Positions 26,870 to 36,310 of a DNA stretch of 64,000 bases are shown here, piece after piece. The stretch lies in the NCBI RefSeq assembly GCF_003339865.1, contig NZ_QPKV01000006.1, forward strand, positions 124,001-188,000. Reading direction: 5' to 3'. The position numbers and the translations under genes were made by a program. Each line of letters starts with the position of its first letter. Position 1 is the first letter of the stretch. The notes beneath the pieces are model-generated. The model had not been told where the DNA came from, did no database searches, and was given only the letters and a program-made list of their open reading frames with translations. This DNA comes from Pedobacter chinensis (lineage in GTDB: Bacteria; Bacteroidota; Bacteroidia; Sphingobacteriales; Sphingobacteriaceae).

Positions 26870-27209
26870 AACCGCAAAGTGCGCAAAGTTTTCCGCAAAG
26901 AAAAGAAGAAAAAGTAAAACAAGCATCCAATTTTCAAGTTTCACTAAAGACTATTTTTAACCGCAAAGTGCGCAAAGTTTTCCGCAAAGAAAAGAAGAAA
27001 AAGTAAAACAAGCATCCAATTTTCAAGCTTTACTAAAGATTATTTTTAATCGCAAAGTGCGCAAAGTTTTCCGCAAAGAAAAGAAGAAAAGGTAAAACAA
27101 GCATCCAATTTTCAAGCTTCACTAAAGACTATTTTTAACCGCAAAGTGCGCAAAGTTTTCTGCAAAGAAAAGAAGAAAAGGTAAAACAAGCATCCAATTT
27201 TCAAGTTTC
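26870..27209. repeat. Four tandem copies of an 89-bp repeat
   Basis: The anchor CCGCAAAGTGCGCAAAG occurs at 26872, 26961, ~27050 (first base changed) and 27139, an exact 89-base period. Each unit ends with AAGCATCCAATTTTCAAG and a short CACTAAAGACTA-like stretch. A related unit lies at 53775. Confidence 0.95.
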
Positions 27210-27293
27210 ACTAATGACTAATGACTAATGACTAATGACTAATGACTAATGACTAATGACTAATGACTAATGACTAATGACTAATGACTAATG
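27210..27293. repeat. Heptamer array (ACTAATG)x12
   Basis: Twelve perfect copies of ACTAATG with no interruption. The array ends four bases before the mgsA stop codon. There are no spacers, so this is not a CRISPR. Confidence 0.97.
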
Positions 27294-27297
27294 AACT

Positions 27298-27747
27298 TTA
27301 TACAATTCTATTCTTGTATGAATCATAATCTGTTAAGGCTGCCTGATAATTTCCCTGCATATAAGGAGAAGAAATTAAAAAGTCTGCCGTAGCAACATCG
27401 CAGGCCATTGGAATGTTCCAAACAATTCCTATTCGCAATAGTGCTTTAACATCTGGATCGTGTGGCTGTGCTTCCATTGGATCCCAAAAGAAAATTAAAA
27501 CATCTATTTCTCCCTGCGCAATCAAAGCACCAATTTGCTGATCGCCACCCAGTGGGCCACTTAATAGTTTTCTTACCGGGATATTTAGCCGTTCTTCGAT
27601 GAGTTTGCCTGTAGTTCCTGTAGCTAATAGCTCATGCCCAAGAAAAGCATCCCGATTTCTTAGCGCCCAGTTAACCAGGTCGTCCTTTCGGTGGTCGTGA
27701 GCAACTAAAGCAATTTTCTTGTTCGGCGTTAAGGTTTTATAAGTCAT
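27298..27747 (-). CDS. mgsA: Methylglyoxal synthase
   Basis: Converts dihydroxyacetone phosphate to methylglyoxal, a bypass relieving sugar-phosphate stress. It has 149 aa. ALVAHDHRKDDL, ATGTTGKLIE, SGPLGGDQQIGA and FFWDPMEAQPHDPDV match the phosphate-binding and catalytic segments. ndh is 5 bases upstream on the same strand. The 3' end abuts a 12-copy heptamer array. Confidence 0.95.
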   Translation of the reverse strand: MTYKTLTPNKKIALVAHDHRKDDLVNWALRNRDAFLGHELLATGTTGKLIEERLNIPVRKLLSGPLGGDQQIGALIAQGEIDVLIFFWDPMEAQPHDPDVKALLRIGIVWNIPMACDVATADFLISSPYMQGNYQAALTDYDSYKNRIV

Positions 27748-27752
27748 GCAGG

Positions 27753-29090
27753 TTAAGGTTGAGTTGTTTTAACTTCTTTTACACTCGGTACTTCTGTTCT
27801 ATAATCCACACTTCGGTCTTTTGCAAAGGTTCTGATGATTAATCGTGTTCCTCTATCGTAACTAAAATAACTCCATACCCAGTTTACAAAAACGATAATT
27901 TTATTCCTAAAGCCAACCAATGTCATCAGGTGGACAAACATCCAGGTAAACCAGGCAAAAACACCTTGGAAATGAATTTTGCCAATATCTACAACAGCTT
28001 TATTTCTGCCTACAGTTGCCATTGAGCCTTTATCAAAATATTTAAACTTTTCTAAAGGTTTATTATTCTGGATATTGATTAGGTTTTTTGCCAAATGATG
28101 TCCTTGTTGGATCGCTGCAGGCGCAACACCTGGATGTCCGTTTGGGGTTTCTTCAGTAACAATGGCTGCTACATCGCCAATGGCATAAATGTTTTGATAG
28201 CCCACCACTAAATTTTGAGTATCTGTTTTTAATCTTCCGCCACGCACAACTTCTGCCTGATCTAATCCCGCTAAAACTTCGCCTTTTACGCCGGCACTCC
28301 AAATTACGGTTGAGCTTAAAATTGGTGCTTTGTCCTGAAGAGTGAGCGTGTGCCCGTCATAACCTAAAACTCTTGTTTCATTCATGACCTGAACACCCAT
28401 TTTAATCAGGAACTCTTTCGACTTTTGCTGTGCCTGAGGAGACATCGGACCTAATAACTCAGGAGAATTCTCTACTAAGTAGATATTAACCCTACTTAAA
28501 TCCATTTCAGGATAGTCATTGGGAATAACGTGCTTCTTGAGTTCTGCAATGGCCCCTGAGGTTTCAACACCTGTCGGACCGCCTCCAACCACAACGAAGT
28601 TTAACAGCGCACTCTTTTTGTCCTGATCTTTTTCTATTAATGACTTCTCAAAATTTTGTAAAATCAAACTTCTTAAATCCAGGGCTTCAGGAATAGATTT
28701 CATGGGCATTGAATTCGATTCAATTTCCTTGTTCCCAAAAAAATTACTGGTAGAGCCAGTTGCGATCACTAAATAATCATAGTTTACCTTACCAATATCG
28801 GTTACTAAACAATTTTCAGCTGCATTAACTTCTTTAACTTTTGTAACCCTGAAAATTAAATTTTTCTGTCCCTTAAAAATTTTACGCAGTGGAAAAGCAA
28901 TTGAATCAGCTTCTAAACCACCTGTGGCAACCTGATAAAGTAATGGTTGAAATGTATGATAGTTATGTTTATCTAACATCACTATTTGAAAAGGTTTGTT
29001 TTTTAGTCGTTTAGCTAATTCAATCCCGCCAAAACCACCACCAACTATAACTACTCTCGGGTATTCGCTTTTAGGAAGTTGTAAATCCAT
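27753..29090 (-). CDS. ndh: Type II NADH:quinone dehydrogenase
   Basis: Non-proton-pumping flavoprotein of 445 aa passing electrons from NADH to quinone at the membrane face. Two dinucleotide-binding motifs are present: VIVGGGFGGIELAK near residue 15 and VVVGGGPTGVETSG near 165. IYAIGDVAAI completes FAD binding. The C-terminal ~60 residues include a hydrophobic segment (FAWFTWMFVHLMTLVGF) for membrane attachment. With mqnC and cydAB it outlines a menaquinone-based chain. It is likely co-transcribed with mgsA. Confidence 0.93.
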   Translation of the reverse strand: MDLQLPKSEYPRVVIVGGGFGGIELAKRLKNKPFQIVMLDKHNYHTFQPLLYQVATGGLEADSIAFPLRKIFKGQKNLIFRVTKVKEVNAAENCLVTDIGKVNYDYLVIATGSTSNFFGNKEIESNSMPMKSIPEALDLRSLILQNFEKSLIEKDQDKKSALLNFVVVGGGPTGVETSGAIAELKKHVIPNDYPEMDLSRVNIYLVENSPELLGPMSPQAQQKSKEFLIKMGVQVMNETRVLGYDGHTLTLQDKAPILSSTVIWSAGVKGEVLAGLDQAEVVRGGRLKTDTQNLVVGYQNIYAIGDVAAIVTEETPNGHPGVAPAAIQQGHHLAKNLINIQNNKPLEKFKYFDKGSMATVGRNKAVVDIGKIHFQGVFAWFTWMFVHLMTLVGFRNKIIVFVNWVWSYFSYDRGTRLIIRTFAKDRSVDYRTEVPSVKEVKTTQP

Positions 29091-29230
29091 TTTCTATCGG
29101 TTTTATCTGTTGCTAATGTAACAAAAAGATCGCCAAAAGGTTTAAAAATGGAGATTTTGAAGGATTTGTGAGAAAAGAATAGCAAGATAGCTTTGCTATG
29201 AAGAATTGCTATTATTTGATTTCGAGTTGT

Positions 29231-29340
29231 TTTTTGTTCAAACCTCTCCCTTTGAAAGGCAGAAGTAGGGGTATGGTTTTGTTAGTCCCTCTCCTTGAAG
29301 AGAGGGACAGGTTCGTGCAGTGATTGAAAGGAAGAGGTTC
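29231..29340. repeat. Dispersed intergenic element
   Basis: Contains AAACCTCTCCCTTTGAAAGG and the hairpin-like CCCTCTCCTTGAAGAGAGGG. The same two blocks in the same order occur at about 53866-53960. A small inverted repeat (AATAGCAA/TTGCTATT) lies just before it at about 29178-29213. No gene in 29091-29398. Confidence 0.7.
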
Positions 29341-29372
29341 AAAAAAAAAGCGTCCCGATTACTCGGAACGCT
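29341..29372 (-). terminator. Terminator after secDF
   Basis: Minus-strand stem AGCGTtCCGA with AGCGTcCCGA in inverted orientation (one mismatch) around a short loop, followed by T8-9. Confidence 0.85.
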
Positions 29373-29398
29373 TATCTATTTTTTAAGAATTTGAAATC

Positions 29399-32377
29399 TT
29401 ATTTTTTCTCGGCTGAACTTCCCAAATCAATTACAATAGGAGTAGAGATACATAATGATGAATATGTACCGATGATACGGCCGATCAATAATGCGAATAT
29501 AAAGCCGCGAATGCTATCGCCACCGAAAATAAAGATAACCAATAACACGAAGAATACAGTTAATGAAGTCAAAATGGTACGACTTAATGTACTGTTCAAT
29601 GCGAAGTTGATTAAGTGGTTACGCTCTTCGCCGTGTAAGTCGCTTTTGCCAGACTCTTTCAATTTCTCACGGATACGGTCAAATACAACAACGGTTTCAG
29701 TCATCGTATAACCCATTACCGTTAGAATTGCAGCGATGAAATCCTGACCAATTTCCAATGAGAATGGTAAAACACCATCTAAAATGGTATAGAACGATAA
29801 TACCATTAAAACATCGTGGAATAATGCGATTACAGCACCTAAACCATACTGCCATTTTTTAAATCGTACCACGATATAAATAAACATGAACAAACATGAA
29901 ATCAATACCGCATAGAAAGCACCATTAACAATGTCACTTGCAATAATTGGGGTTACTTTTTGCGAGCTTACAATTTCATACTTAGAACCTGCTAAACCTT
30001 TGTTTAAAGCATCTTCCACTACTTTGTCAGTTTTAATATCCTGATCTTCAATGTGGAAAGTAGTAGTGATTTTTACCTGACTATCATCGCCCGCTGTTTT
30101 AACCTCTGGTGTCTCGTTACCAAAAACAGGATTTAATTTTGCTTTTAAATCTTCGGTATTAACTGCTTTATCGAAGTGAACTAAGTAAGTTCTACCACCT
30201 TTAAAATCTACCCCAAGGTTTAAGCCGCCATTTTTGAAGTACATACCAATACCTGCAACAATAATGATTGTTGAAATGATATAGTAAATTTTACGACGAC
30301 CAACAAAGTTGAAACTAATGTTCTTGAATGCATTACGGGTAACACTATTATCGAAACTAACATCGATTTTACGGTTTAATAACGACTCGAAAACAACTCT
30401 CGAAATAGCTACTGCAGCAAATAAAGATGAAAGAATACCAATACACAAAGTAGTTGCAAAACCTTGAACTGGACCGCTACCAAATACATACAAAATGGCA
30501 CCTAAAATAAATAAGGTAACGTTTGAGTCAATGATTGATGGCATTGCATGTTTAAAACCTTCTTTAATGGCAGCGCTGGTATTTCTTCCTTGTGCAAGCT
30601 CCTCACGCACACGCTCAAAAATCAGGATGTTTGCATCTACCGATAAACCAATGGTTAATACGATACCCGCAATACCAGGTAATGTTAAAACAGCACCAAG
30701 TGATACCAGAATTCCAATAATGAAGAATAAGTTGATTAACAAAGCAAAGTTTGCAACCCAACCTGCACGGTGGTAATATAACGCCATGAAGATTAAGATC
30801 ACAATAAAGGCAATCACGAATGAAATTAAACCATCGTGAATGGCTTGTGCACCTAAAGTAGGGCCAACAACGAAACTTCCTGCAATACGGGCAGGAGCAG
30901 GTAATTTACCAGCCTTTAATATGTTTGATAAATCTTTAGTATCTGCTTGTGTAAAGTTACCAGTGATTGATGAAACACCACCAGCGATTTCATTCTGAAC
31001 AGTAGGAGCAGAATAAACCATGTTATCCAATACAATAGCAATAGATTTTTTATTATTTGGATCGGCAGCAGCCTCAGCTGTAATTTTTTTCCATTTTGCA
31101 GCACCTTCGCTGGTCATGTACATGGTTACCTCTGGTTTACCTTTTTGATCAAAGTCAGCACGTGAATCACTAATTGCTTCACCACCTAAATCTGGTTTAC
31201 CATCGGCACTTACCACTTTAATTGCATATAATTCGAAAACTTTAGAACCTTCTCTTGGTTTAACGCTCCACATAAATTTCATCGTAGATGGAATTGCTGC
31301 GGCAACTTCAGGAAGTTTAAAATAAGAATTAACTTTTGCAGTATCTTTCTGTAACGACATACCAACAACTGCACCTGGCATTAATTGTTGTTGTCCGTTC
31401 TCACCCTGGTAAATCGGAAGACTTAAAACAGCATACAACGGATTAGATTTTGCTAATTCAGCTCTAACCGCTGTCGAATCTTTTTTACCCAAACCTGCAA
31501 GTTTACCACCTTTATCAGTAGAATCTTTAGCAGCTTTTTCTAAGCCCGCTAATTTACCACCTGTAGTAGCTGTAGCACTGGTATCTGTAGTTACAGGAGT
31601 TTCAGTTTTTAATGTTGCAGCTAAAGTTTTGTTAATGTTTTCTAACAAAGGAGCAACTTCTTGTACCTGATAAACTTGCCAGAATTGCAATTCAGCAGAA
31701 CCCTGTAAAAGCTTGGCAATACGTTCTTTATCTTGTACGCCTGGCATTTCAATTAAAATACGGTTGCTACCTTCCTGTTTTTGCATATTCGGACTTACCA
31801 CTCCGAAACCATCAATACGTGAACGTAAAACCGTGAATGAACGATCAATAGCACTTGTAGCTTCTTTCTCAAGGAAAGACTCAACCTGGCTGTTGCTTGC
31901 ATTCGGCTTTAACTGCGATGCATTATCTTGATTTGAAAAATAATCAGCAAGTTTTACACCAGGGCTTAATTTTTCGAATTCATCAACAAAAATTTTGATG
32001 TAATCTTTACCACCAGCGTTTAATTGGATTTGTGCGTTTTGAATCGCTTTGTTGAAATTTGCATCAGTAGGGTTTCCCGCTAAAGATTTAACCAATTCAG
32101 CTAACGATATCTCCATCGTTACGTTCATTCCGCCCTTTAAGTCTAAACCTAAATTAATCTCTTTCGCTTTTACCTCGCCGTAAGTAAATCCAACAATTGG
32201 ATAAACTTTCTCGGTACTCATCGAATCTAAATAAGCCTTTTCTTTGGCTAAATCACCTTTCGCATAGTTTTTTGCGTCTTTTTCCACTTTGGATGCTATC
32301 AAAGTAAAAGAAAGTGCATACGCACAAACGATAGCTAAAACTATCGCTATAAACTTAATAAAACCTTTTCCTTGCAT
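29399..32377 (-). CDS. secDF: Fused SecDF protein translocase
   Basis: Proton-driven accessory of the Sec translocon, acting with YajC, in the inner membrane. It is a single 992-aa chain, as usual in Bacteroidota. The SecD half has an N-terminal helix, a large periplasmic domain with a low-complexity insert rich in Thr/Ala/Lys (about residues 255-310), then six helices including GLSVDANILIFERVREE. The SecF half begins near residue 690, with NLGVDFKGG and VVVFDRIREKLKE. A TAGATTTG box lies upstream and a strong terminator follows. Confidence 0.96.
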   Translation of the reverse strand: MQGKGFIKFIAIVLAIVCAYALSFTLIASKVEKDAKNYAKGDLAKEKAYLDSMSTEKVYPIVGFTYGEVKAKEINLGLDLKGGMNVTMEISLAELVKSLAGNPTDANFNKAIQNAQIQLNAGGKDYIKIFVDEFEKLSPGVKLADYFSNQDNASQLKPNASNSQVESFLEKEATSAIDRSFTVLRSRIDGFGVVSPNMQKQEGSNRILIEMPGVQDKERIAKLLQGSAELQFWQVYQVQEVAPLLENINKTLAATLKTETPVTTDTSATATTGGKLAGLEKAAKDSTDKGGKLAGLGKKDSTAVRAELAKSNPLYAVLSLPIYQGENGQQQLMPGAVVGMSLQKDTAKVNSYFKLPEVAAAIPSTMKFMWSVKPREGSKVFELYAIKVVSADGKPDLGGEAISDSRADFDQKGKPEVTMYMTSEGAAKWKKITAEAAADPNNKKSIAIVLDNMVYSAPTVQNEIAGGVSSITGNFTQADTKDLSNILKAGKLPAPARIAGSFVVGPTLGAQAIHDGLISFVIAFIVILIFMALYYHRAGWVANFALLINLFFIIGILVSLGAVLTLPGIAGIVLTIGLSVDANILIFERVREELAQGRNTSAAIKEGFKHAMPSIIDSNVTLFILGAILYVFGSGPVQGFATTLCIGILSSLFAAVAISRVVFESLLNRKIDVSFDNSVTRNAFKNISFNFVGRRKIYYIISTIIIVAGIGMYFKNGGLNLGVDFKGGRTYLVHFDKAVNTEDLKAKLNPVFGNETPEVKTAGDDSQVKITTTFHIEDQDIKTDKVVEDALNKGLAGSKYEIVSSQKVTPIIASDIVNGAFYAVLISCLFMFIYIVVRFKKWQYGLGAVIALFHDVLMVLSFYTILDGVLPFSLEIGQDFIAAILTVMGYTMTETVVVFDRIREKLKESGKSDLHGEERNHLINFALNSTLSRTILTSLTVFFVLLVIFIFGGDSIRGFIFALLIGRIIGTYSSLCISTPIVIDLGSSAEKK

Positions 32378-32423
32378 TGTTTGTTTAAAATAATTTGTCT
32401 TTCGCTGTTTTTTAACAAGTCGG

Positions 32424-32431
32424 CAAATCTA
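32424..32431 (-). promoter_or_regulatory. -7 promoter box of secDF
   Basis: Minus-strand TAGATTTG matches TAnnTTTG exactly, about 47 bases before the ATG. The remaining gap to folA (32432-32826) has no gene; only a weak inverted pair (AAGCCaCAAT near 32578, ATTGTGGGCTT near 32642) was seen. Confidence 0.5.
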
Positions 32432-32826
32432 ATTAAATTTTTAAATTATAGAACCCCTTAATTGATAATTTATTAAGATTAATTTTTAACATGAAATAAT
32501 CTGCACTGATTCGCCAGATTTATTTGAAAAGCAATGGCGGTGGCTTTTAGGTTTGGTTCTGTCCCGCTAATGCTGCAAGCCACAATGAAAACCTGTGAAA
32601 CAAGCAAGCAAACCTAAAAAAACAAAAAACAGTAATGCTTAATTGTGGGCTTTCCGCGTATATCGGGTTTAGGTGGCGCAGGTAGTACTTTTATTTTCGG
32701 CTAAATGCTTAAACTATCGTGGTTGCAAGGCAAAGCGTAATCTAACGACTATCACTTTAAAACCGAAAGCATTAAAATTGCTCAGGGTCCTCTGTGAAAA
32801 TCTCTGTTTTCTCTGTTGTAAAAGAT

Positions 32827-33327
32827 TTACTTCCTCCTCAAAACCTCAAAAGTATAATCGTACTTATTCTTCTCATCTGCTTGATGAGGTTCTTTGTTAA
32901 TTACTTCCCATTCATTTCTGTCAAACTCTGGAAAAAAAGTATCTGCATCGAAAGTATGGTGTATCGTAGTTAAATATAGTGTATCAGTTTTCGGTAAAGC
33001 CTGACGATAAATTTCTGCACCACCAACTATAAAAACTGGTTTTTCTTCGTTTTTAGTAATCTCCAAAGCCTCATCTAAACTGTTTACTATTTCAACACCT
33101 TCAATTTCTAGCTCAGGATCTCTGGTAATCACAATATTTCTGCGATTTGGCAAAGGTTTGCCCACCGAATCAAAAGTCTTGCGACCCATAACTATGGGAT
33201 GCCCCAAAGTAGTTTGCTTGAAGAATTTTAAATCAGCTGGCATGTGCCATAAAAGCTGGTTGTTTTTACCAATTGCTAAATTTTCGCCTACTGCAACGGC
33301 AATGCAAAGTTTTGGTTTGTTCGTCAT
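32827..33327 (-). CDS. folA: Dihydrofolate reductase
   Basis: NADPH-dependent reduction of dihydrofolate, regenerating the cofactor consumed by ThyA. It has 166 aa. The N-terminal AVGENLAIGKNNQLLWHMPADLKFFK and GRKTFDSVGKPLPNRRNIV, plus VFIVGGAEIYRQAL, are diagnostic. Its ATG is embedded in an ATGA-type repeat that fills the 41 bases to the preceding four-helix-bundle gene. thyA lies upstream on the same strand. Confidence 0.95.
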   Translation of the reverse strand: MTNKPKLCIAVAVGENLAIGKNNQLLWHMPADLKFFKQTTLGHPIVMGRKTFDSVGKPLPNRRNIVITRDPELEIEGVEIVNSLDEALEITKNEEKPVFIVGGAEIYRQALPKTDTLYLTTIHHTFDADTFFPEFDRNEWEVINKEPHQADEKNKYDYTFEVLRRK

Positions 33328-33368
33328 TAGTTCATTAGTTCATTCGTCATTGGTTCATTGGTCATTGG
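33328..33368. repeat. ATGA-type tandem repeat between two genes
   Basis: Minus-strand units of the form CCAATGA and ACTAATGA fill the whole gap. The upstream gene's TGA stop and the folA ATG are both part of the repeat phrasing. Confidence 0.9.
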
Positions 33369-33746
33369 TCATTGGTTTGAACCAGATGAACCCTTTCCAA
33401 TATATTTTATATAAGCGTTCAATTTTAGGTGGATAGTTTGTAATTCTAAATAAAGCACCTCGTAAATTTCATCAGATATTAATTTCCGATTCTTTGATTT
33501 CCTTAAGAAGGATTTAACCTCTAAGATGGAACCTCGACTATAGTAACAAAAGTTTTTATTCTCTTTGAAATGATAACGTCCGTAGCCTTCAGCTATGTTG
33601 GCACTAATAGAATCGGCCGCTCTGCATAATTGTTTTCCGATGGTATCTTTTGCAAAATACTCCCAGTTCATTACAATATCCCAAATCTTATCAGAGATTA
33701 TTTCTGATAGATTGTAAACTTCTAAATCCTCTAATTTATAATTCAT
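33369..33746 (-). CDS. Four-helix-bundle protein (S23/bAvd family)
   Basis: A 125-aa protein of the four-helix-bundle family first noted as intervening-sequence ORFs in 23S rRNA genes and related to the accessory protein of diversity-generating retroelements. Diagnostic segments are LEVYNLSEIISDKIWDIV, TIGKQLCRAADSISANIAEGYGR and NFCYYSRGSILEVKSFL. The cellular role of solitary copies is unknown. No reverse transcriptase or rRNA is nearby. It sits between thyA and folA with related tandem repeats on both sides, as if inserted there. Confidence 0.9.
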   Translation of the reverse strand: MNYKLEDLEVYNLSEIISDKIWDIVMNWEYFAKDTIGKQLCRAADSISANIAEGYGRYHFKENKNFCYYSRGSILEVKSFLRKSKNRKLISDEIYEVLYLELQTIHLKLNAYIKYIGKGSSGSNQ

Positions 33747-33814
33747 GATTTTATATTTTTTAAAATGAACTATAAGGATGATTTTTTTAATAGGTTTTTA
33801 TTTGCTGCCAAACA

Positions 33815-33887
33815 AATGAACTATTGACTAATGAACTATTGACTAATGAACTATTGACTAATGACGAATGAACTATTGACAAATGAA
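33815..33887. repeat. 15-bp tandem repeat downstream of thyA
   Basis: AATGAACTATTGACT at 33815, 33830 and 33845, then a 7-base partial unit, then a fourth copy at 33867 with one change and a partial fifth. It runs up to within a few bases of the thyA stop codon. Confidence 0.95.
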
Positions 33888-33891
33888 CTTT

Positions 33892-34686
33892 TTATACCGC
33901 CACTACTCCCTTAATATGTGGATGCGCTTCGTAATTTTCCAACGTGAAATCTTCAAACTTGAAATCGAAAATGCTTTTTACCTCAGGATTGATTTTCATT
34001 GTTGGCAATGGTTTTGGTGCTCTGCTCAATTGGAGGTTAGCCTGTTCAATGTGATTGTTATATAAATGTGCATCGCCCAAAGTATGGATAAAATCTCCAG
34101 CTTCTAAGCCGCAAACCTGTGCAACCATCATCGTTAATAAAGCATACGAAGCGATGTTAAAAGGCACACCGAGGAAAATATCAGCACTGCGCTGGTATAA
34201 TTGGCAACTCAATTTTCCGTCAGCAACGTAAAACTGGAAGAAGGCATGGCAAGGAGGTAAAGCCATATTTTCGATTTCAGCAACATTCCATGCCGAAACT
34301 ATAATTCTCCGTGAATCAGGGTTGTTTTTGATTGTATTGATGATGTTTGTAATCTGGTCAATGTGTTGCCCGTCAGGCGTTGGCCAGCTTCTCCACTGCG
34401 AACCGTAAACGGGGCCTAAGTTTCCATCTTCATCAGCCCACTCATCCCAAATGCGAACACCATTATCTTTTAAATACTTTATGTTGGTATCGCCAGTTAA
34501 AAACCAGATTAATTCGTGTATAATAGATTTTAAATGCAGTTTCTTGGTCGTAACCATCGGAAAACCATCTTGCAAATTAAATCGCATTTGATAACCAAAA
34601 ACACTAATGGTTCCTGTTCCTGTACGGTCATGCTTTTGTGCGCCGTTATCCAGCACATGCTGCATTAAATCTAAATATTGTTTCAT
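33892..34686 (-). CDS. thyA: Thymidylate synthase
   Basis: Methylates dUMP to dTMP using methylene-tetrahydrofolate. It has 264 aa, the same length as E. coli ThyA, with the nucleophile Cys146 in [11 protein letters not shown] at the identical number. [29 protein letters not shown] and HLYNNH are also family motifs. It is the first gene of a minus-strand row thyA - four-helix-bundle - folA. Confidence 0.97.
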   Translation of the reverse strand: MKQYLDLMQHVLDNGAQKHDRTGTGTISVFGYQMRFNLQDGFPMVTTKKLHLKSIIHELIWFLTGDTNIKYLKDNGVRIWDEWADEDGNLGPVYGSQWRSWPTPDGQHIDQITNIINTIKNNPDSRRIIVSAWNVAEIENMALPPCHAFFQFYVADGKLSCQLYQRSADIFLGVPFNIASYALLTMMVAQVCGLEAGDFIHTLGDAHLYNNHIEQANLQLSRAPKPLPTMKINPEVKSIFDFKFEDFTLENYEAHPHIKGVVAV

Positions 34687-34869
34687 ATACTCAAACCCCT
34701 AAAAGGGCTTTTAATCGTGAATAAATTATCGATTACAAATATGTAAAAAATCTCAATCCTAAAATTTTTTAGTTTTCTACATCAGTTGAATTTTAAACAA
34801 AACTGACTTTAATTATTGAACTTCTTTTTGCGATCTTCTACTCCAGACCGAAAACTCCAGACTAGTTTG

Positions 34870-34877
34870 TATGTTTG
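34870..34877 (+). promoter_or_regulatory. Possible -7 box of ispE
   Basis: TATGTTTG matches TAnnTTTG exactly but lies 67 bases before the ATG. The leader would contain the intergenic phrase ACTCCAGACT, which also recurs near 37680-37705. Confidence 0.35.
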
Positions 34878-34944
34878 CAATCAGAGTCGTTTGCTTTTTC
34901 TGCATCATGGACTCCAGACTTAAGACTTACAACTCAAGACTAAA

Positions 34945-35748
34945 ATGTTATCCTTTCCAAACGCAAAAATAAACCTGGGTTTAAATATTACCGAAAAACG
35001 AAGTGATGGTTATCATAACCTCGAAACGGTTTTTTATCCGATCAATATTAAGGATTCAGTAGAAATCACGGATGCTGAATTTACCTCATGCAAAATTCAC
35101 GGAATTGATATTCCAGGCGATACAAATGATAACTTGTGTGTAAAGGCTTACCATCTTATTAAACAAGATTTCGACATTCCAGCACAGCAGATTAATCTTT
35201 TAAAAAATATTCCTATTGGCGCTGGTTTAGGTGGAGGTTCAGCAGATTGTGCTTTTCTGATTAAATTATTGAATGATAAATTCGGCTTAGGTTTATCAGT
35301 GAGTCAAATGGAAGATTACGCCCGCCAGTTAGGTGCTGACTGTGCTTTCTTCATTGAGAATAAACCTGTTTATGCTTTCAATAAAGGCGATGAATTTGAA
35401 CACTGTGAAATTGATTTGTCAGCCTGGTTTAAAGTTTTGGTAAAACCACCCGTACATGTGAGCACAGCTGATGCATATGCCTTAGTAAAACCTCAAAAAC
35501 CTTTGCAATCCTTAAAAGAAATCATACATTTGCCCCCAACAACATGGAAAAATAAGGTTATCAACGATTTCGAGCCATCGGTATTCGCAAAGTATCCCCA
35601 AATTCATCAAATAAAAACCAGTTTATACGATGCAGGCGCAACATTCGCTTTAATGAGTGGAAGCGGTTCATCGGTTTTTGCAATTTTTAACGAACCCGTT
35701 AAATTGCCCGAACTGGAAAGCAACAACTTAGTATTCTACAACATTTAG
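34945..35748 (+). CDS. ispE: 4-diphosphocytidyl-2-C-methyl-D-erythritol kinase
   Basis: GHMP kinase of the non-mevalonate isoprenoid pathway, phosphorylating CDP-methylerythritol. It has 267 aa. The N-terminus FPNAKINLGLNITEKRSDGYHNLETV holds the substrate-binding residues, PIGAGLGGGSADCAF is the ATP loop, and MSGSGSSVFAIF is the third GHMP motif. Confidence 0.95.
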   Translation: MLSFPNAKINLGLNITEKRSDGYHNLETVFYPINIKDSVEITDAEFTSCKIHGIDIPGDTNDNLCVKAYHLIKQDFDIPAQQINLLKNIPIGAGLGGGSADCAFLIKLLNDKFGLGLSVSQMEDYARQLGADCAFFIENKPVYAFNKGDEFEHCEIDLSAWFKVLVKPPVHVSTADAYALVKPQKPLQSLKEIIHLPPTTWKNKVINDFEPSVFAKYPQIHQIKTSLYDAGATFALMSGSGSSVFAIFNEPVKLPELESNNLVFYNI

Positions 35749-35880
35749 TTTGCCTGGCGCCTGGCGTTTGGAACTTTGAGTTTGAATGCAAAAAATACTA
35801 AGAAATTGGATAAACATTTTGAGTAGTTATTTGGGCTTGTTGCCCGATACTAACTACTTAATACTAGAATACTAACAAAA

Positions 35881-36297
35881 ATGAATATAAATCTCATCCG
35901 CAAAAGCGGTAAATTTAATTTTGAGGCAGAAAACGAGAGCGGTTTTACTGTTGAATTAGATGCAAAGGCTGCCATTGGTGGCGAGGGTAAAGGTTTCAGA
36001 CCAATGGAAATGCTTTTGGTTGGCCTTGGTGGTTGCAGCGGAATTGACATGGTAAATGTGCTGACCAAGCAAAAAGAACCATTAGATGATATCAAAATTG
36101 CAATCAATGCAACCCGAAAAGATGAAGAAATGCCACCAATTTTTGATGTGATTGATATTCACTTCGATTTATTCGGGAATTTAAATGCTCAAAAAGTTGA
36201 ACGTGCCTTAGCCATGACCTTTGATAAATATTGCTCCGTATCGAATATCTTAGGGCGCTCAGCAACAATTAATTTTACTTACAAAATAAACAAATAA
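35881..36297 (+). CDS. OsmC-family protein
   Basis: OsmC/Ohr-fold protein of 138 aa. The family segments GEGKGFRPMEMLLVGLGGCSGIDMVNVL and ALAMTFDKYCSVSNILGRSATI contain the two redox-type cysteines (in GGCSG and KYCSV). OsmC and Ohr proteins reduce organic hydroperoxides; this subgroup (YhfA-like) is less well characterised. It is followed by an inverted repeat and metZ. Confidence 0.85.
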   Translation: MNINLIRKSGKFNFEAENESGFTVELDAKAAIGGEGKGFRPMEMLLVGLGGCSGIDMVNVLTKQKEPLDDIKIAINATRKDEEMPPIFDVIDIHFDLFGNLNAQKVERALAMTFDKYCSVSNILGRSATINFTYKINK

Positions 36298-36310
36298 CAA
36301 GAAGTAAGTG

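Noticed and set aside
26870..27293. Repeat array resembling a CRISPR
   Set aside because: Units are directly adjacent with no unique spacers, and no cas gene is in the window.
33369..33746. A diversity-generating retroelement at the four-helix-bundle gene
   Set aside because: No reverse transcriptase, template/variable repeat pair or variable target protein was seen nearby.
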